From Daphnia carinata (taxonomy: Eukaryota > Arthropoda > Branchiopoda > Diplostraca > Daphniidae): DNA of 64,000 bases. Each line of letters starts with the position of its first letter. Position 1 is the stretch's first letter. A program made the position numbers and the translations under genes. Below are positions 1 to 11,150 of this stretch, piece by piece. The DNA is taken from the NCBI RefSeq assembly GCF_022539665.2, contig NC_081337.1, positions 1,960,679 through 2,024,678 of the forward strand. Reading direction: 5' to 3'. The notes beneath the pieces are model-generated. The model saw only the letters and a program-made list of their open reading frames with translations, was not told where the DNA came from and made no database searches.

Positions 1-2164
1 CGAACGAGTCAGGAAGATCACAAACTACCACGTCGTCCGTATACGGTTGGAGCGTCCCTAGAGTAGAATGTTTGTTTAACCAGACCGGAATGGCGGACAG
101 ATTTGCCACTGGGAGCGATCGTGTTGTGTTAGACAGTACTGCATGACCCACTGACAGTGATTTAGTTGATAGCAGCTTTTCCGACGGGGTAAACAGACAC
201 ACTCCGGGAAACTGCGTGTCCAAAGTCGTAAGAACCGGTACGACCGAAAATGCCGGAATCATACACCCTTCCAGCGACGAAAGTTTAGTGTGACGAATGG
301 GTGGTTCCGGGAAATTCAACGCAAAACATGGCAGGTCTCCCAAAATAACGTGTGCTTGTTCGCCAGTGTAATCCACATGAAGGTGTCCAAATTGTCGCAA
401 AAAGTCGTTTCCCATTAAAAACTCAATTTCATTCATGGGCAACACTACTGCTGTTCCTGAAACCGTTTTATTGCGATATGTGATGGAAATCTGTGCCCCC
501 CCTAACGGCACAGCACGAGTTCCATTTGCTACGACGATGGCCGGTCCGTGCCATTCTTGAAGAAGGTAGCCCGTACGATGTAAAAGTGTTGGAGACATAA
601 CGCTAATCGCTGCACCCGTGTCAACCACCGCATTGGTAGTCACTGGCCCACACATTACAGTTTCCTTAATTAAGCGAGACGTATCTGACCTCCAAGCTCG
701 GTTGTCCTCCTGGTGATGGCAGGTGTTAGGTTGCGAAACCGTTGGTGGAAAAAGGTCACCATCGGTCTTTTGTTGAAGATAGTGATCCGGAAAAGGGAAA
801 TCGATGTGTTGAACTGGAAAAGCTGAAAAATTTTGCGTGTCCCCAGACGGCATCGTTTGAATATTATTAACTGGCTGGTGTAGTACATTATTTCGTGGGC
901 CTGAAAGTCCCTGCTGATTATTGTTAACTGGTTGTTCTTGTCTGTTGTTTTGTTGAAATCGGAAATCCTGTCCTCGATAATATGAGGAAGATGGGTTTTG
1001 GAAGCAACGTGAATCCGTATGTCCCACCTTTGAACAAAAACCGCAAATAAAACGTCCTTCCGTCGTCCTTCTATTGCGACCCGACTGATTCCAATTAGGT
1101 GCTCTCGAAGCGTTGAGCGTTCTCGGTGAGACGGCTGTCTGAGGGTTACTGAGATGTTCAATCGTTTGTTGAAGACCGGTTATTAATCCCGCTAATTCCT
1201 TGACCAGTTTCGTCGACTCCGCTGTTGACGAATTAGGAACGTCTGGAGTCACGGCTAACAGCGATTGTGATAGAACTTTTCGGTTTACTAAAATGTTGGC
1301 CTCAGCGTGTAATTTGGCTAAGTCGAGGAATTCCGTCGTCGATGCTGGTTGTAGGGGATAGATTTTTTGTAATAATGTTGGTTTCAATCCACGATACAAG
1401 TGTTGGAGCTGCTGCTCCTGCGACATAGTCGGATTGACTATGCGACACATGTTTATTATGTCATAAAAATATGCCACTACGTCTTCCTCATTTCCTTGTT
1501 CCCTCTGTCTGAGTTTGCACTCCTGTACTAGTGAAAAGTTTGCTTGTCGAAAAGCCGCCGAAAATTGCGATTTTAGACCGGTAACCGCCGGTAGGTTGGG
1601 TAATGTGGAATCAGTTGGGTCTGGTCGTGCCGGTAGATCTTCCCAATGATTCGGATGAGTATTCACGAGGAACCATTTACGAGCTGGCCCCTCTAGATAC
1701 ATGACGAAATTTCTTGCTTGATCAGCATCTGACCACCGATTGTATGCCGCCGCTAATTCAAACCGTTCTAGCCAATCAACTGCGTCTTCTTCCGGCGAAG
1801 CTGAAAAAATGGGGGGTGCGATGAACTTTTGAACGCTTGCCGCCATGTTTGCCAACGGGAATATACGTGAAGGCGGCAGTAGGTCAGCTCTCCTAGACGA
1901 GGAATCGTTGTCGTAATCTGGTGATGAACGTTCTGAAGAATTCTCGTCAGTGTCGTGCTGTGCCAACGAAGCTTCTACTGAGAAAACCGAACTCGGGGAA
2001 GACGGCGTCTGCGATGTGGCCCGTGCTACTGTTTGATCCGTAATCGTGTATGATTCTTCCAGTTGTGGAAGTCGAGATGAAAGAAAAAGTTCAGGGTGTA
2101 GTCGCCGGCTGGGGGACCGCCCACACGTTGGATAGCGTGAAGATCGTTTTTTTATTTCACTCAT
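1..2164 (-). CDS. Ty3/gypsy-like gag-protease polyprotein (element G), partial
   Basis: A single open frame on the minus strand runs from an ATG at 2164 down to the window edge, at least 721 codons with no stop; the rest of pol lies outside the window. The first 100 or so residues are Ser/Arg-rich. A capsid-like retrotransposon gag region follows, recognised by the DAVDWLERFE-type start and the later EFLDLAKLHAEA stretch. A single zinc knuckle C-x2-C-x4-H-x4-C begins at residue 374 (C374, C377, H382, C387). The aspartic protease motif VDTGAA has its catalytic Asp at residue 515. Gag packages the RNA and the protease matures the polyprotein. Gag and protease share one frame, as in many single-ORF gypsy elements. 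The frame lacks the lesions seen in the other elements here, so this copy may be young. The family assignment rests on gag and protease only. Confidence 0.85.
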   Translation of the reverse strand, partial: MSEIKKRSSRYPTCGRSPSRRLHPELFLSSRLPQLEESYTITDQTVARATSQTPSSPSSVFSVEASLAQHDTDENSSERSSPDYDNDSSSRRADLLPPSRIFPLANMAASVQKFIAPPIFSASPEEDAVDWLERFELAAAYNRWSDADQARNFVMYLEGPARKWFLVNTHPNHWEDLPARPDPTDSTLPNLPAVTGLKSQFSAAFRQANFSLVQECKLRQREQGNEEDVVAYFYDIINMCRIVNPTMSQEQQLQHLYRGLKPTLLQKIYPLQPASTTEFLDLAKLHAEANILVNRKVLSQSLLAVTPDVPNSSTAESTKLVKELAGLITGLQQTIEHLSNPQTAVSPRTLNASRAPNWNQSGRNRRTTEGRFICGFCSKVGHTDSRCFQNPSSSYYRGQDFRFQQNNRQEQPVNNNQQGLSGPRNNVLHQPVNNIQTMPSGDTQNFSAFPVQHIDFPFPDHYLQQKTDGDLFPPTVSQPNTCHHQEDNRAWRSDTSRLIKETVMCGPVTTNAVVDTGAAISVMSPTLLHRTGYLLQEWHGPAIVVANGTRAVPLGGAQISITYRNKTVSGTAVVLPMNEIEFLMGNDFLRQFGHLHVDYTGEQAHVILGDLPCFALNFPEPPIRHTKLSSLEGCMIPAFSVVPVLTTLDTQFPGVCLFTPSEKLLSTKSLSVGHAVLSNTTRSLPVANLSAIPVWLNKHSTLGTLQPYTDDVVVCDLPDSF

Positions 2165-2671
2165 GTATAACACCTCACAATAACATACCCGTTGGGGGTA
2201 CCACTTTAGCAAGTTCACGAAACGTAGATGCGCGAGAAACACACGGAAACTACGTAGTTTTCACAAATTGAACGGCGAGATAAAAGAGCAAAGTACACGA
2301 AACGAACAATGATGAAAAATGAAACACTGGTTGAATAGGGAATACGAACGGAACTCGGCGAAAGGTGAATTAAAACGGGGTGCACGGAAATACGAGTTGA
2401 GTAAAAAAAAAAACAACTTAAAAAAAAGAACAAAAAACACGAACGGGGCTCAACAAAAGACGATTTAAACGGGGTAAAACAATAATTTGCTATAAGGAGT
2501 AAACGGGCTGGAAGGAAGAATTTCTACGAAACAAGAATCAGAACGAGGAAGCCGGATGAAGGAAGCGAAAGGAAATGTGAAATTTCCTTCCCTGGGGAAA
2601 AAATCAAAAGAAGAAGAACGATAAACAAGAAAACAGAACAAAAACAAAATGCGACCTGTATCTCCAACAAT
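2165..2671 (-). other. 5' untranslated leader of element G
   Basis: This A-rich stretch lies between the LTR and the gag ATG. It has no coding frame that continues gag: the short frames at 2050-2271 (+) and 2215-2647 (-) show no family motif. It contains the primer binding site directly next to the LTR. Confidence 0.6.
2651..2666 (-). promoter_or_regulatory. Primer binding site of element G (putative)
   Basis: Reading the minus strand, the LTR ends in CACA, followed by a 5-nt spacer and TGGAGATACAGGTCGC. A TGG start complementary to a tRNA 3' CCA is expected here. I could not assign the tRNA. Confidence 0.5.
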
Positions 2672-3270
2672 TGTGACGGGGAATTATGGGGACGCCGAGG
2701 TTAGGGAGTAAGATTACTTGAGACGATGTTTAGAGGAGAACTGAGTGTATTTCAAAGGAACAATCTAAGACACTTTCTAGAGAAGACTGAACCCCGAACC
2801 TACTTAGGCTCGGGGTATTTAAAGGCAAGGGTCACCCTGTTACCGGGTGACGCCGGAAGAGTCTAGGGAAAGATGGTCATCTCGATAACACCTAAATGAC
2901 CGCTACGAGCGTTCTAACCCTTTTCTAGGGTAAAGTAGAAAGTTTATACGGAAGGAGTAGTTAAGATGGTCAAGTAGATAACTCTACTTGACCTTACAGT
3001 CCAGGATGGGAGGAGAGTTTCACGTGAAACCCATTAACACGTGTGTGTCCCTGGATTCCACGTGACACTATGTCATGCTTGGCCATCCACTTCAGTGGTA
3101 GAATCCTCTTCTTGGTAAAGAAGTTGAGGAATTGTTAAAATGTTAAATTACAAATAATTTATTTTCATTCATCTATCATTATCTACCATCTCCTCTCTCA
3201 TCCATTCTCTTGTATCTCAACAGTTCTTCTTGAAGGAAGTAGTTTTCATACACGCGAAGATTCCTTAACA
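2672..3270 (-). mobile_element. 5' LTR of element G
   Basis: On the minus strand this begins TGTTAAGGAATC and ends CCCGTCACA, giving the TG...CA ends of an LTR, about 599 bp long. It lies just upstream of a primer binding site and the gag frame. A TATA-like TTTAAATA on the minus strand (2816-2823) would start transcription toward gag. The 3' LTR is outside the window, so the outer boundary at 3270 is inferred from the TGTTAAGG start alone and could be off. Confidence 0.6.
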
Positions 3271-3329
3271 TTCTTCAACTATTCATAGTTAACTTAACCG
3301 CAAATGTTATTAAAAACCTCAGAAGAAAT

Positions 3330-3396
3330 GCAGCCACGGGGAATCGAACACAGGACTACCCGTGTCACAGTTTAGAGCGCTACCGATATGATAAGA
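3330..3396 (-). repeat. tRNA-His-like (SINE-head-like) segment in left arm
   Basis: On the minus strand an A-box-like TATCGGTAGCGCT is followed by a seven-base anticodon-like loop CTGTGAC (GTG, His) and a B-box-like GTTCGATTC, in tRNA order and spacing. The acceptor and T stems do not pair properly, so this is a tRNA-derived repeat rather than a working tRNA gene. The same segment lies in the right arm at 49951-50019. Confidence 0.55.
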
Positions 3397-3756
3397 CTTG
3401 CTTGTTTTTCGTTGCTGATAGTTGTATGAGCAAGTACAACATGAGTGCAACTGGAAAAGTTATTTATGCACTAAAAAGTAAGAAAAATTTAATAAATATT
3501 TCTGGTGTGGCCGTTGTAGTATTTTATTAAATGAACTATAATAGATATAACATATTTAATGGTCCCCTGCAATTTAAATTAAAATAGGATAAAAGATAAA
3601 TGTTTGGTGAACCATTTAAGTTATGAATTAACACCATCGGCTTTTTACAAAGGGAAATGGATATAAGCCGACGCACTTATGCAAGATGTTGCCTATCGGA
3701 TTGGAGGCATATCGTTCCTATTGGAACAAAATAAAATGAATAGGACTATTTCTAAG

Positions 3757-3862
3757 GAGGAATAGGACTATTTCTAAGGAGAAATAGGACTGATGCCTAG
3801 GAGAAATAGGACTGATGGCAAGGAGAAATAGGGCTGCTGGCATGGAGAAATAGGACTGTCCT
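3757..3862 (+). repeat. 22-bp tandem subrepeats AGGAGAAATAGGACTG...
   Basis: About four to five imperfect units of 22 bp, each with core GAAATAGGACTG, lie in the left arm. Copies of the same core in the opposite orientation (CAGTCCTATTTC) lie nearby at 3895-3960, so this DNA could form hairpins. The right arm has the core about six times but lacks this tandem run. Confidence 0.8.
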
Positions 3863-3970
3863 AAAAGTTTTATAATGTCAATCCCATTTCTCCCAGTCCT
3901 ATTTCTCCGGTAGATATAGGACTGGATTTCTCCAGTCCTATTTCGTTTCAGTCCTATTTCACCGGCTACC

Positions 3971-6900
3971 GAATAAAGTGTTATAGAATCAGTTTCATGA
4001 TGTACATTCACACAGTATCAAATATGCTTGTATGTGAATATAGTGTGATACAGTGAGTTTCAATATCTACATTCAAACAGCATGAAATATACGTGTATTC
4101 AATGTGAATATAGTGTTATAGAATCAGTTTCAATATGTACATTCAAACAGCATCAAATATACGTGTATTCAATGTGAATATAGTGTGATACAGTGAGTTT
4201 CAATATCTACATTCAAACAGCATGAAATATACGTGTATTCAATGTGAATATAGTGTGATAAAGTGAGTTTAAATATCTACATTCAAACAGCATCAAATAT
4301 ACGTGTATTCAATGTGAATATAGTGTGATACAGTGAGTTTCAATATTTACATTCAAACAGCATGAAATATACGTGTATTCAATGTGAATATAGTGTTATA
4401 GAATCAGTTTCAATATCTACATTCAAACAGCATGAAATATACGTGTATTCAATGTGAATATAGTGTTATAGAATCAGTTTAAATATCTACATCCAAACAG
4501 CATCAAATATACGTGTATTCAATGTGAATATAGTGTGATACAGTGAGTTTCAATATCTACATTCAAACAGCATCAAATATACGTGTATTCAATGTGAATA
4601 TAGTGTGATACAGTGAGTTTCAATATCTACATTCAAACAGCATCAAATATACGTGTATTCAATGTGAATATAGTGTTATAGAATCAGTTTCAATATCTAC
4701 ATTCAAACAGCATCATTCATCAAATATAAGTGTATTCAATGTGAATATAGTGTTATACAGTGAGTTTCAATATCTACATGCAAACAGCATTAAATATACG
4801 TGTTTTCAATGTGAATATAGTGTGATAGAATCAGTTTCAATTACTACATTCAAACAGCATCAAATATACGTGTATTCAATGTGAATATAGTGTGATACAG
4901 TGAGTTTCAATATCTACATTCAAACAGCATCAAATGTTCGTGTATTCAATGTGAATATAGTGTTATAGAATCAGTTGCATGATCTACATTCAAACAGTAT
5001 CAAATATACGTGTATTCAATGTGAATATAGTGTGATACAGTGAGTTACAATATCTACATTGAAACAGCATCAAAAATACGTGTATTCGTGTATTCAATGT
5101 GAATATAGTGTATCAGTTTCATGATTCACATTCAAACAGTATCAAATATACGTGTATTCAATGTGAATATAGTGTGATACAGTGAGTTTCAATATCTACA
5201 TTCAAACAGCATCAAATATACGTGTATTCAATGTTATTATAGTGTTATAGAATCAGTTTCATGATGTACATTCAAACAGTATCAAATATACGTGTATTCA
5301 ATGTGAATATAGTGTGATACAGTGAGTTTCAATATCTACATTCAAACAGCATCAAATATACGTGTATTCAATGTGAATATAGTGTTATAGAATCAGTTTC
5401 AATATCTACATTCAAACACCATCAAATATACGTGTATTCAATGTGAATATAGTGTGATACAGTGAGTTTCAATATCTACATTCAAACAGCATCAAATATA
5501 CGTGTATTCAATGTGAATATAGTGTTATAGAATCAGTTTCATATCTACATTCAAACAGTATCAAATATACGTGTATTCAATAAGAATATAGTATGATACA
5601 GTGAGTTTCAATATCTACATTCAAACAGCATCAAATATACTGTATTCAATGTGAATATAGTGTGATACAATGAGTTTCAATATCTACATTCAAACAGCAT
5701 CAAATATACGTGTATTCAATGTGAATATAGTGTTATAGAATCAGTTTCAATATCTACATTCAAACAGTATCAAATATACGTGTATTCAATGTGAATATAG
5801 TGTGATACAGTGAGTTTCAATATCTACATTCAAATAGTATAAAATATACGTGTATTCACTGTGAATATAGTGTGATAGAATCAGTTTCATTATCTACATT
5901 CAAACAGTATCAAATATACGTGTATTCAATGTGAATATAGTGTGATACAGTGAGTTTCAATATCTACATTCAAACAGCATCAAATATACGTGTATTCAAT
6001 GTGAATATAGTGTGATACAGTGAGTTTCAATATCTACATTCAAACAGCATCAAATATACGTGTATTCAATGTGAATATAGTGTTATACAGTGAGTTTCAA
6101 TATCTACATTCAAACAGCATCAAATATACGTGTATTCAATGTGAATATAGTGTTATAGAATCAGTTTCATGATCTACATTCAAACAGTATCAAATATACG
6201 TGTATTCAATGTGAATATAGTGTGATACAGTGAGTTTCAATATCTACATTCAAACAGCATCAAATATACGTGTATTCAATGTGAATATAGTGTGATACAG
6301 TGAGTTTCAATATCTACATTCAAACAGTATCAAATATACGTGTATTCAATGTGAATATAGTGTGATACAGTGAGTTTCAATATCTACATTCAAACAGCAT
6401 CAAATATACGTGTATTCAATGTGAATATAGTGTGATACAGTGAGTTTCAATATCTACATTCAAACAGTATCAAATATACGTGTATTCAATGTGAATATAG
6501 TGTTATACAGTGAGTTTCAATATCTACATTCAAACAGCATGAAATATACGTGTGTTCAATGTGAATATAGTGTGATACAGTCAGTTTCAATATCTACATT
6601 CAAACAGCATCAAATATACGTGTATTCAATGTGAATATAGTGTTATAGAATCAGTTTCATGATGTACATTCAAACAGTATCAAATATACGTGTATTCAAT
6701 GTGAATATAGTGTGATACAGTGAGTTTCAATATCTACATTCAAACAGCATCAAATATACGTGTATTCAATGTGAATATAGTGTGATACAGTCAGTTTCAA
6801 TATCTACATTCAAACAGCATCAAATATACGTGTATTCAATGTGAATATAGTGTTATATAATCAGTTTCAATATGTACATTCAAACAGTATCAAATATACG

Positions 6901-8592
6901 TGTATTCAATGTGAATATAGTGTGATACAGTTAGTTTCAATATCTACATTCAAACAGCATCAAATATACGTGTATTCAATGTGAATATAGTGTGATACAG
7001 TGAGTTTCAATATCTACATTCAAACAGTATCAAATATACGTGTATTCAATGTGAATATAGTGTGATACAGTGAGTTTCAATATCTACATTCAAACAGCAT
7101 CAAATATACGTGTATTCAATGTGAATATAGTGTTATAGAATGAGTTTTAATATCTACATTCAAACAGTATCAAATATACGTGTATTCAATGTGAATATAG
7201 TGTGATACAGTGAGTTTCAATATCTACATTCAAACAGCATCAAATATACGTGTATTCAATGTGAATATAGTGTTATAGAATCAGTTTCATGATGTACATT
7301 CAAACAGTATCAAATATACGTGTATTCAATGTGAATATAGTGTGATACAGTGAGTTTCAATATCTACATTCAAACAGCATCAAATATACGTGTATTCAAT
7401 GTGAATATAGTGTGATACAGTGAGTTTCAATATCTACATTCAAACAGTATCAAATATACGTGTATTCAATGTGAATATAGTGTGATACAGTGAGTTTCAA
7501 TATCTACATTCAAATAGCATCATTCAAACACCATCAAATATACGTGTATTCAATGTGAATATAGTGTTATAGAATCAGTTTCAATATCTACATTCAAACA
7601 GCATGAAATATACGTGTATTCAATGTGAATATAGTGTTATAGAATCAGTTTTAATATCTACATTCAAACAGTATCAAATATACGTGTATTCAATGTGAAT
7701 ATAGTGTGATACAGTGAGTTTCAATATCTACATTCAAACAGCATCAAATATACGTGTATTCAATGTGAATATAGTGTGATACAGTGAGTTTCAATATCTA
7801 CATTCAAACAGCATCAAATATACGTGTATTCAATGTGAATATAGTGTTATAGAATCAGTTTCATGATCTACATTCAAACAGTATCAAATATACGTGTATT
7901 CAATGTGAATATAGTGTGATACAGTGAGTTTCAATATCTACATTCAAACAGCATCAAATATACGTGTATTCAATGTGAATATAGTGTGATACAATCAGTT
8001 TCAATATCTACATTCAAACAGTATCAAATATACGTGTATTCAATGTGAATATAGTGTGATACAGTGAGTTTCAATATCTACATTCAAACAGCATCAAATA
8101 TACGTGATATTCAATGTGAATATAGTGTGATACAATGAGTTTCAATATCTACATTCAAACAGCAACAAATATACGTGTATTCAATGTGAATATAGTGTTA
8201 TAGAATCAGTTTCATGATGTACATTCAAACAGTATCAAATATACGTGTATTCAATGTGAATATAGTGTTATACAATCAGTTTCATATCTACATTCAAACA
8301 GCATCAAATATACGTGTATTCAATGTGAATATAGTGTGATACAGTGAGTTTCAATATCTACATTCAAACAGTATCAAATATACGTGTATTCAATGTGAAT
8401 ATAGTGTGATACAGTGAGTTTAAATATCTACATTCAACAGCATGAAATATACGTGTATTCAATGTGAATATAGTGTTATAGAATCAGTTTCATGATGTAC
8501 ATTCAAACAGTATCAAATATACGTGTATTCAATGTGAATATAGTGTTATAGAATCAGTTTCATGATATACATTCAAACAGTATCACTATACG
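3971..8592 (+). repeat. 70-bp minisatellite, block 1 (about 66 copies)
   Basis: The period is exactly 70 bp over long stretches: TGTATTCAAT recurs at 6061, 6131 and so on. Two subtypes are interspersed, one with GTGATACAGTGAGTTTCAATATC and one with GTTATAGAATCAGTTTCATGAT. Every unit carries the near-perfect dyad TATTCA-ATG-TGAATA. There are small indels and a few partial duplications (for example near 4705, 5075 and 7520). There is no coding potential; the short frames here only translate the repeat. Confidence 0.97.
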
Positions 8593-8942
8593 TGTTGTCA
8601 CCTACGGTGCTGCCTTCGCGGGCAGGGCTGTAGGGGGCACGGGCCTACCTAGTATTTGTGTGCCCATTTTTGTTTTCTTTTTACCCCTTTCCATGAGAAA
8701 GGGGTAGTATCGTAATCTCAGTCACCCAGACAAGTTGTCTCGTTCTTTTTATCTCACATTTTCGTTTCGTCTTTTTCGCTTTCAGTTTTGCTCTAAGTTC
8801 CCTCCGTTTTCCCCCTGCAATCAAGCGTCCGGTTTCAGTTAATAAAGAAGTCCTTTGTTAAATTCATCGTCATTTTCATTCATCTTAATCTATCATCTTT
8901 TCATCTCTCTCTGTTGCTACTTGTGCACGAGAGTCAGCAACA
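8593..8942 (+). mobile_element. 5' LTR of BEL element E
   Basis: 350 bp, with inverted ends TGTTG...CAACA. It is C/T-rich in its middle, contains a polyadenylation signal AATAAA at 8841-8846 and is followed two bases later by a primer binding site. The minisatellite stops exactly at its left edge. Confidence 0.85.
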
Positions 8943-8944
8943 AA

Positions 8945-8962
8945 TGGTGCCGAAACCCGGGA
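8945..8962 (+). promoter_or_regulatory. Primer binding site of BEL element E
   Basis: TGGTGCCGAAACCCGGGA lies 2 nt after the LTR. It begins with TGG, as required to pair with a tRNA CCA end, and shares TGGTGCCG with the site of element C at 37061-37078. The tRNA was not assigned. Confidence 0.8.
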
Positions 8963-9188
8963 TTGACGAACACGTGCAAATCCCATCCTCGTTAGTAAAA
9001 ACCCTCGCTTGATTGTAAAATTGTCGGGTATTCTCCCTGTAAACCTTTGGCAGACGTCCACGCCAGCCTGAAGGCACCCACCTGTCCACCACGCGTTTGC
9101 CATCTGAGAAGAAGATCGGTGTATCTACGTGAATCATCGACATCCGTTAACGTGTGACTCTATCAGCCTAAGAAAACGTTTCTACGTC

Positions 9189-11150
9189 ATGAGTGAAGCC
9201 GCACCCAAAGCCGAAAATATGGAAATTGGCCACATTTGGAAACACGGCTCGAACCCAATGGTAGACGCATCGAAACCTGAACGGCAGAAGAGTGAACGGC
9301 CATTACTTCCCGAAAACGATCTCAAGAAGAAACGTGGGAAGAGAAAGGCGGCCCACACGAAGTTAACGACGCAACTCAGAAAGGCTGTGGAAGACCACAA
9401 GATGGGAGCCATCAGATTAAAGAAATTGCAAGTAGCAGCATGGCGTGACGAATTGATTCTTATTTACGACGAAGTCAAATCAATTCACCACCAATATACA
9501 GAAAGTATATCCGACCTCACTGAGCAGCAACGTCAAGCATGTGACAAGTGGGAAGTAGACTTCGAAACCGATCACGTAGAAGTTATCAAGTTCGCAAGTC
9601 GCTACGCCACTTCATCAAATCAGTCCGTCAGCTCGATCGGGACATCAGCTTCGGACATCACATGTAGTACCACGTTATCCGAAAAAAGGCGTATCAACGT
9701 TAAACCAACCAGCCTCCCCCAACAATCAACAACTCAAGAGGAATTGGAGGCTGAAGCTCGGATGCTGAAGTTGGAATTGAAGTTGGAAAAGGCAAGGGCC
9801 CAGATGGAAGCAAATACAACTTCCATCACAGAAACCCTCAACAAGGCGTTAAGGAGTATGAACGAACAGCTTAGCAAGCTCATTGATAGTTCAAGAATCA
9901 CGTCCAAAGATATCGCGACCAACAACACGTTAGTACGGGAAGCACATCATACGTTGGACGATTTAAATCGAAAGATTGACACCAACAAGATGGAGATGGA
10001 CGCTAAGCTCGAAGGTCTTCGTTCGGAAATGGAAGAGAAGAAAGCTCAACCTCAATCGATTCCAGATCAAAGACCTCTCGAGCGACCACAAGTCTTATCA
10101 ACACGTCAGGGTGTCTCCACCTTACCGTCCCTCCGCACGATGGAAGATGCAGTCCGACAACGCAGAAGTCTGATCGCTGCTAATACATCTCCAGGAGACC
10201 TGCGGCGAGAAGTGATGGCCACGACGACACGCAGCTGCAACCCTACAGACCACGAGGAAGATGAACGTTCAGAACGCTCCCATACCAGTAGTCAGCGTCC
10301 TCCCGGCGGCGGTTACAGTCGTCTACAACCTCCAAACCTCAAGATCCAGCCGTTCGACGGTAACCCGAAGAATTACGCTCGATTCAAAGCCAAATTCCAG
10401 GCCCTGTATGGAGATTACGAAGACTCTCCGGCACTTCCTTTCATGTTGGAGGAGCTGCTGACCGAGGAGGTACGAAATGAAATCGGCGAATGTCTGACCG
10501 ATGGAGCTATGTACTCCGTGGTATGGGAGCGTTTGGACGCGGTCTACGGTCGCACCGAAATCATGGACCAGACATACCTCGACGACCTTTTACAGGTCCC
10601 GCCCTTGAAGAGCCTAGAAGCTGCCAGTCTCAAGACCTTTGCAAATCGTCTTCATGGTGCAGTAGCCACGCTTTCCAAGTCAAAGTATGCCCATGAGTTG
10701 TATTGCCGTACTACTTTGATGGCCCTTGAAGCTAAACTTACGCCCTACCTCAAGGATAAGTGGAACGAAAAAAGAAAAATGACAGGAGTAGAACTGAATG
10801 TTCTAGACCTAGACGACTGGGTGACGTTAAAATCCATGAGCAAGCAACATGGAAAAAATGTATTCGAGTCCCTACCCACGTCGACGTCCAAAGGCGTAAA
10901 GTTCGACGAAAGGAAGCCCGTCAAGAGACCCAGCTTCCCACACACGTCGACCATTGGACACGTAACGACGATGGAAGGTTCGAAAGTAACGGCATCAACA
11001 TATTCAGCAACCATGCCTCCAAGGAGCCGATCAATATCGGGGAAGATGCCAGCCGAGAAGACGGAAAGATGGAAATGCTTTGTATGTAATGACAGGAGCC
11101 ACCATCTCTCAACCTATAACGATGTCTCTCACGCCCACGAAAAGGGCTGA
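9189..11150 (+). CDS. BEL/Pao gag (element E)
   Basis: 653 codons from the ATG at 9189; an upstream GTG at 9129 is in frame but an unlikely start. The N-terminus is basic (Lys/Arg-rich around residues 40-60). Long stretches predicted as coiled coil follow around residues 180-320. A capsid-like domain starting LKIQPFDGNPKNYARF, of the DUF1759 type found in BEL gag, spans roughly residues 385-560. The first zinc-knuckle cysteines (CFVC) begin at residue 630, but the expected later cysteine is missing and the frame ends at a TGA at 11148. The second knuckle (CLLCLTEN) appears in the next frame (11130-11200), and the original frame resumes after it. Two compensating frameshifts have therefore damaged the nucleocapsid region. 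Gag builds the virus-like particle and binds RNA. Confidence 0.85.
   Translation: MSEAAPKAENMEIGHIWKHGSNPMVDASKPERQKSERPLLPENDLKKKRGKRKAAHTKLTTQLRKAVEDHKMGAIRLKKLQVAAWRDELILIYDEVKSIHHQYTESISDLTEQQRQACDKWEVDFETDHVEVIKFASRYATSSNQSVSSIGTSASDITCSTTLSEKRRINVKPTSLPQQSTTQEELEAEARMLKLELKLEKARAQMEANTTSITETLNKALRSMNEQLSKLIDSSRITSKDIATNNTLVREAHHTLDDLNRKIDTNKMEMDAKLEGLRSEMEEKKAQPQSIPDQRPLERPQVLSTRQGVSTLPSLRTMEDAVRQRRSLIAANTSPGDLRREVMATTTRSCNPTDHEEDERSERSHTSSQRPPGGGYSRLQPPNLKIQPFDGNPKNYARFKAKFQALYGDYEDSPALPFMLEELLTEEVRNEIGECLTDGAMYSVVWERLDAVYGRTEIMDQTYLDDLLQVPPLKSLEAASLKTFANRLHGAVATLSKSKYAHELYCRTTLMALEAKLTPYLKDKWNEKRKMTGVELNVLDLDDWVTLKSMSKQHGKNVFESLPTSTSKGVKFDERKPVKRPSFPHTSTIGHVTTMEGSKVTASTYSATMPPRSRSISGKMPAEKTERWKCFVCNDRSHHLSTYNDVSHAHEKG

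Larger units (their letters stand above)
3312..3970 (+). repeat. Left inverted arm
   Basis: The reverse complement of this segment matches 49592-50037 over nearly the whole length of the right arm, with roughly 5-8% mismatches by eye. The order from the inner end is GGTAGCCGG, GAAATAGGACTG subrepeats, an AT-rich stretch, then a tRNA-like segment ending near CTTCTGAGG. The left arm is about 210 bp longer because of extra 22-bp subrepeats and a short unique stretch (roughly 3640-3880). The inner end abuts the 70-bp minisatellite exactly where the right arm does. No obvious target duplication is visible at the outer ends. Confidence 0.85.

Noticed and set aside
670-1161. 163-codon minus-strand frame
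   Set aside because: A shadow, in another frame, of the true gag-protease frame of element G, whose zinc knuckle lies at 1000-1045.
3330-3396. Functional tRNA-His gene
   Set aside because: A and B boxes and an anticodon-like GTG are present, but acceptor and T stems do not pair.
3718-4011. 97-codon minus-strand frame over the left arm
   Set aside because: Made of the GAAATAGGACTG subrepeats read as YFS-type text; no coding signal.
6440-6634. 64-codon frame inside the 70-bp minisatellite
   Set aside because: It only translates the repeat; because 70 is not a multiple of three, the frame cycles, and no other unit block keeps it open.
3971-8592. CRISPR-like array
   Set aside because: Units are contiguous 70-bp tandem repeats without unique spacers, in a eukaryotic retroelement setting.
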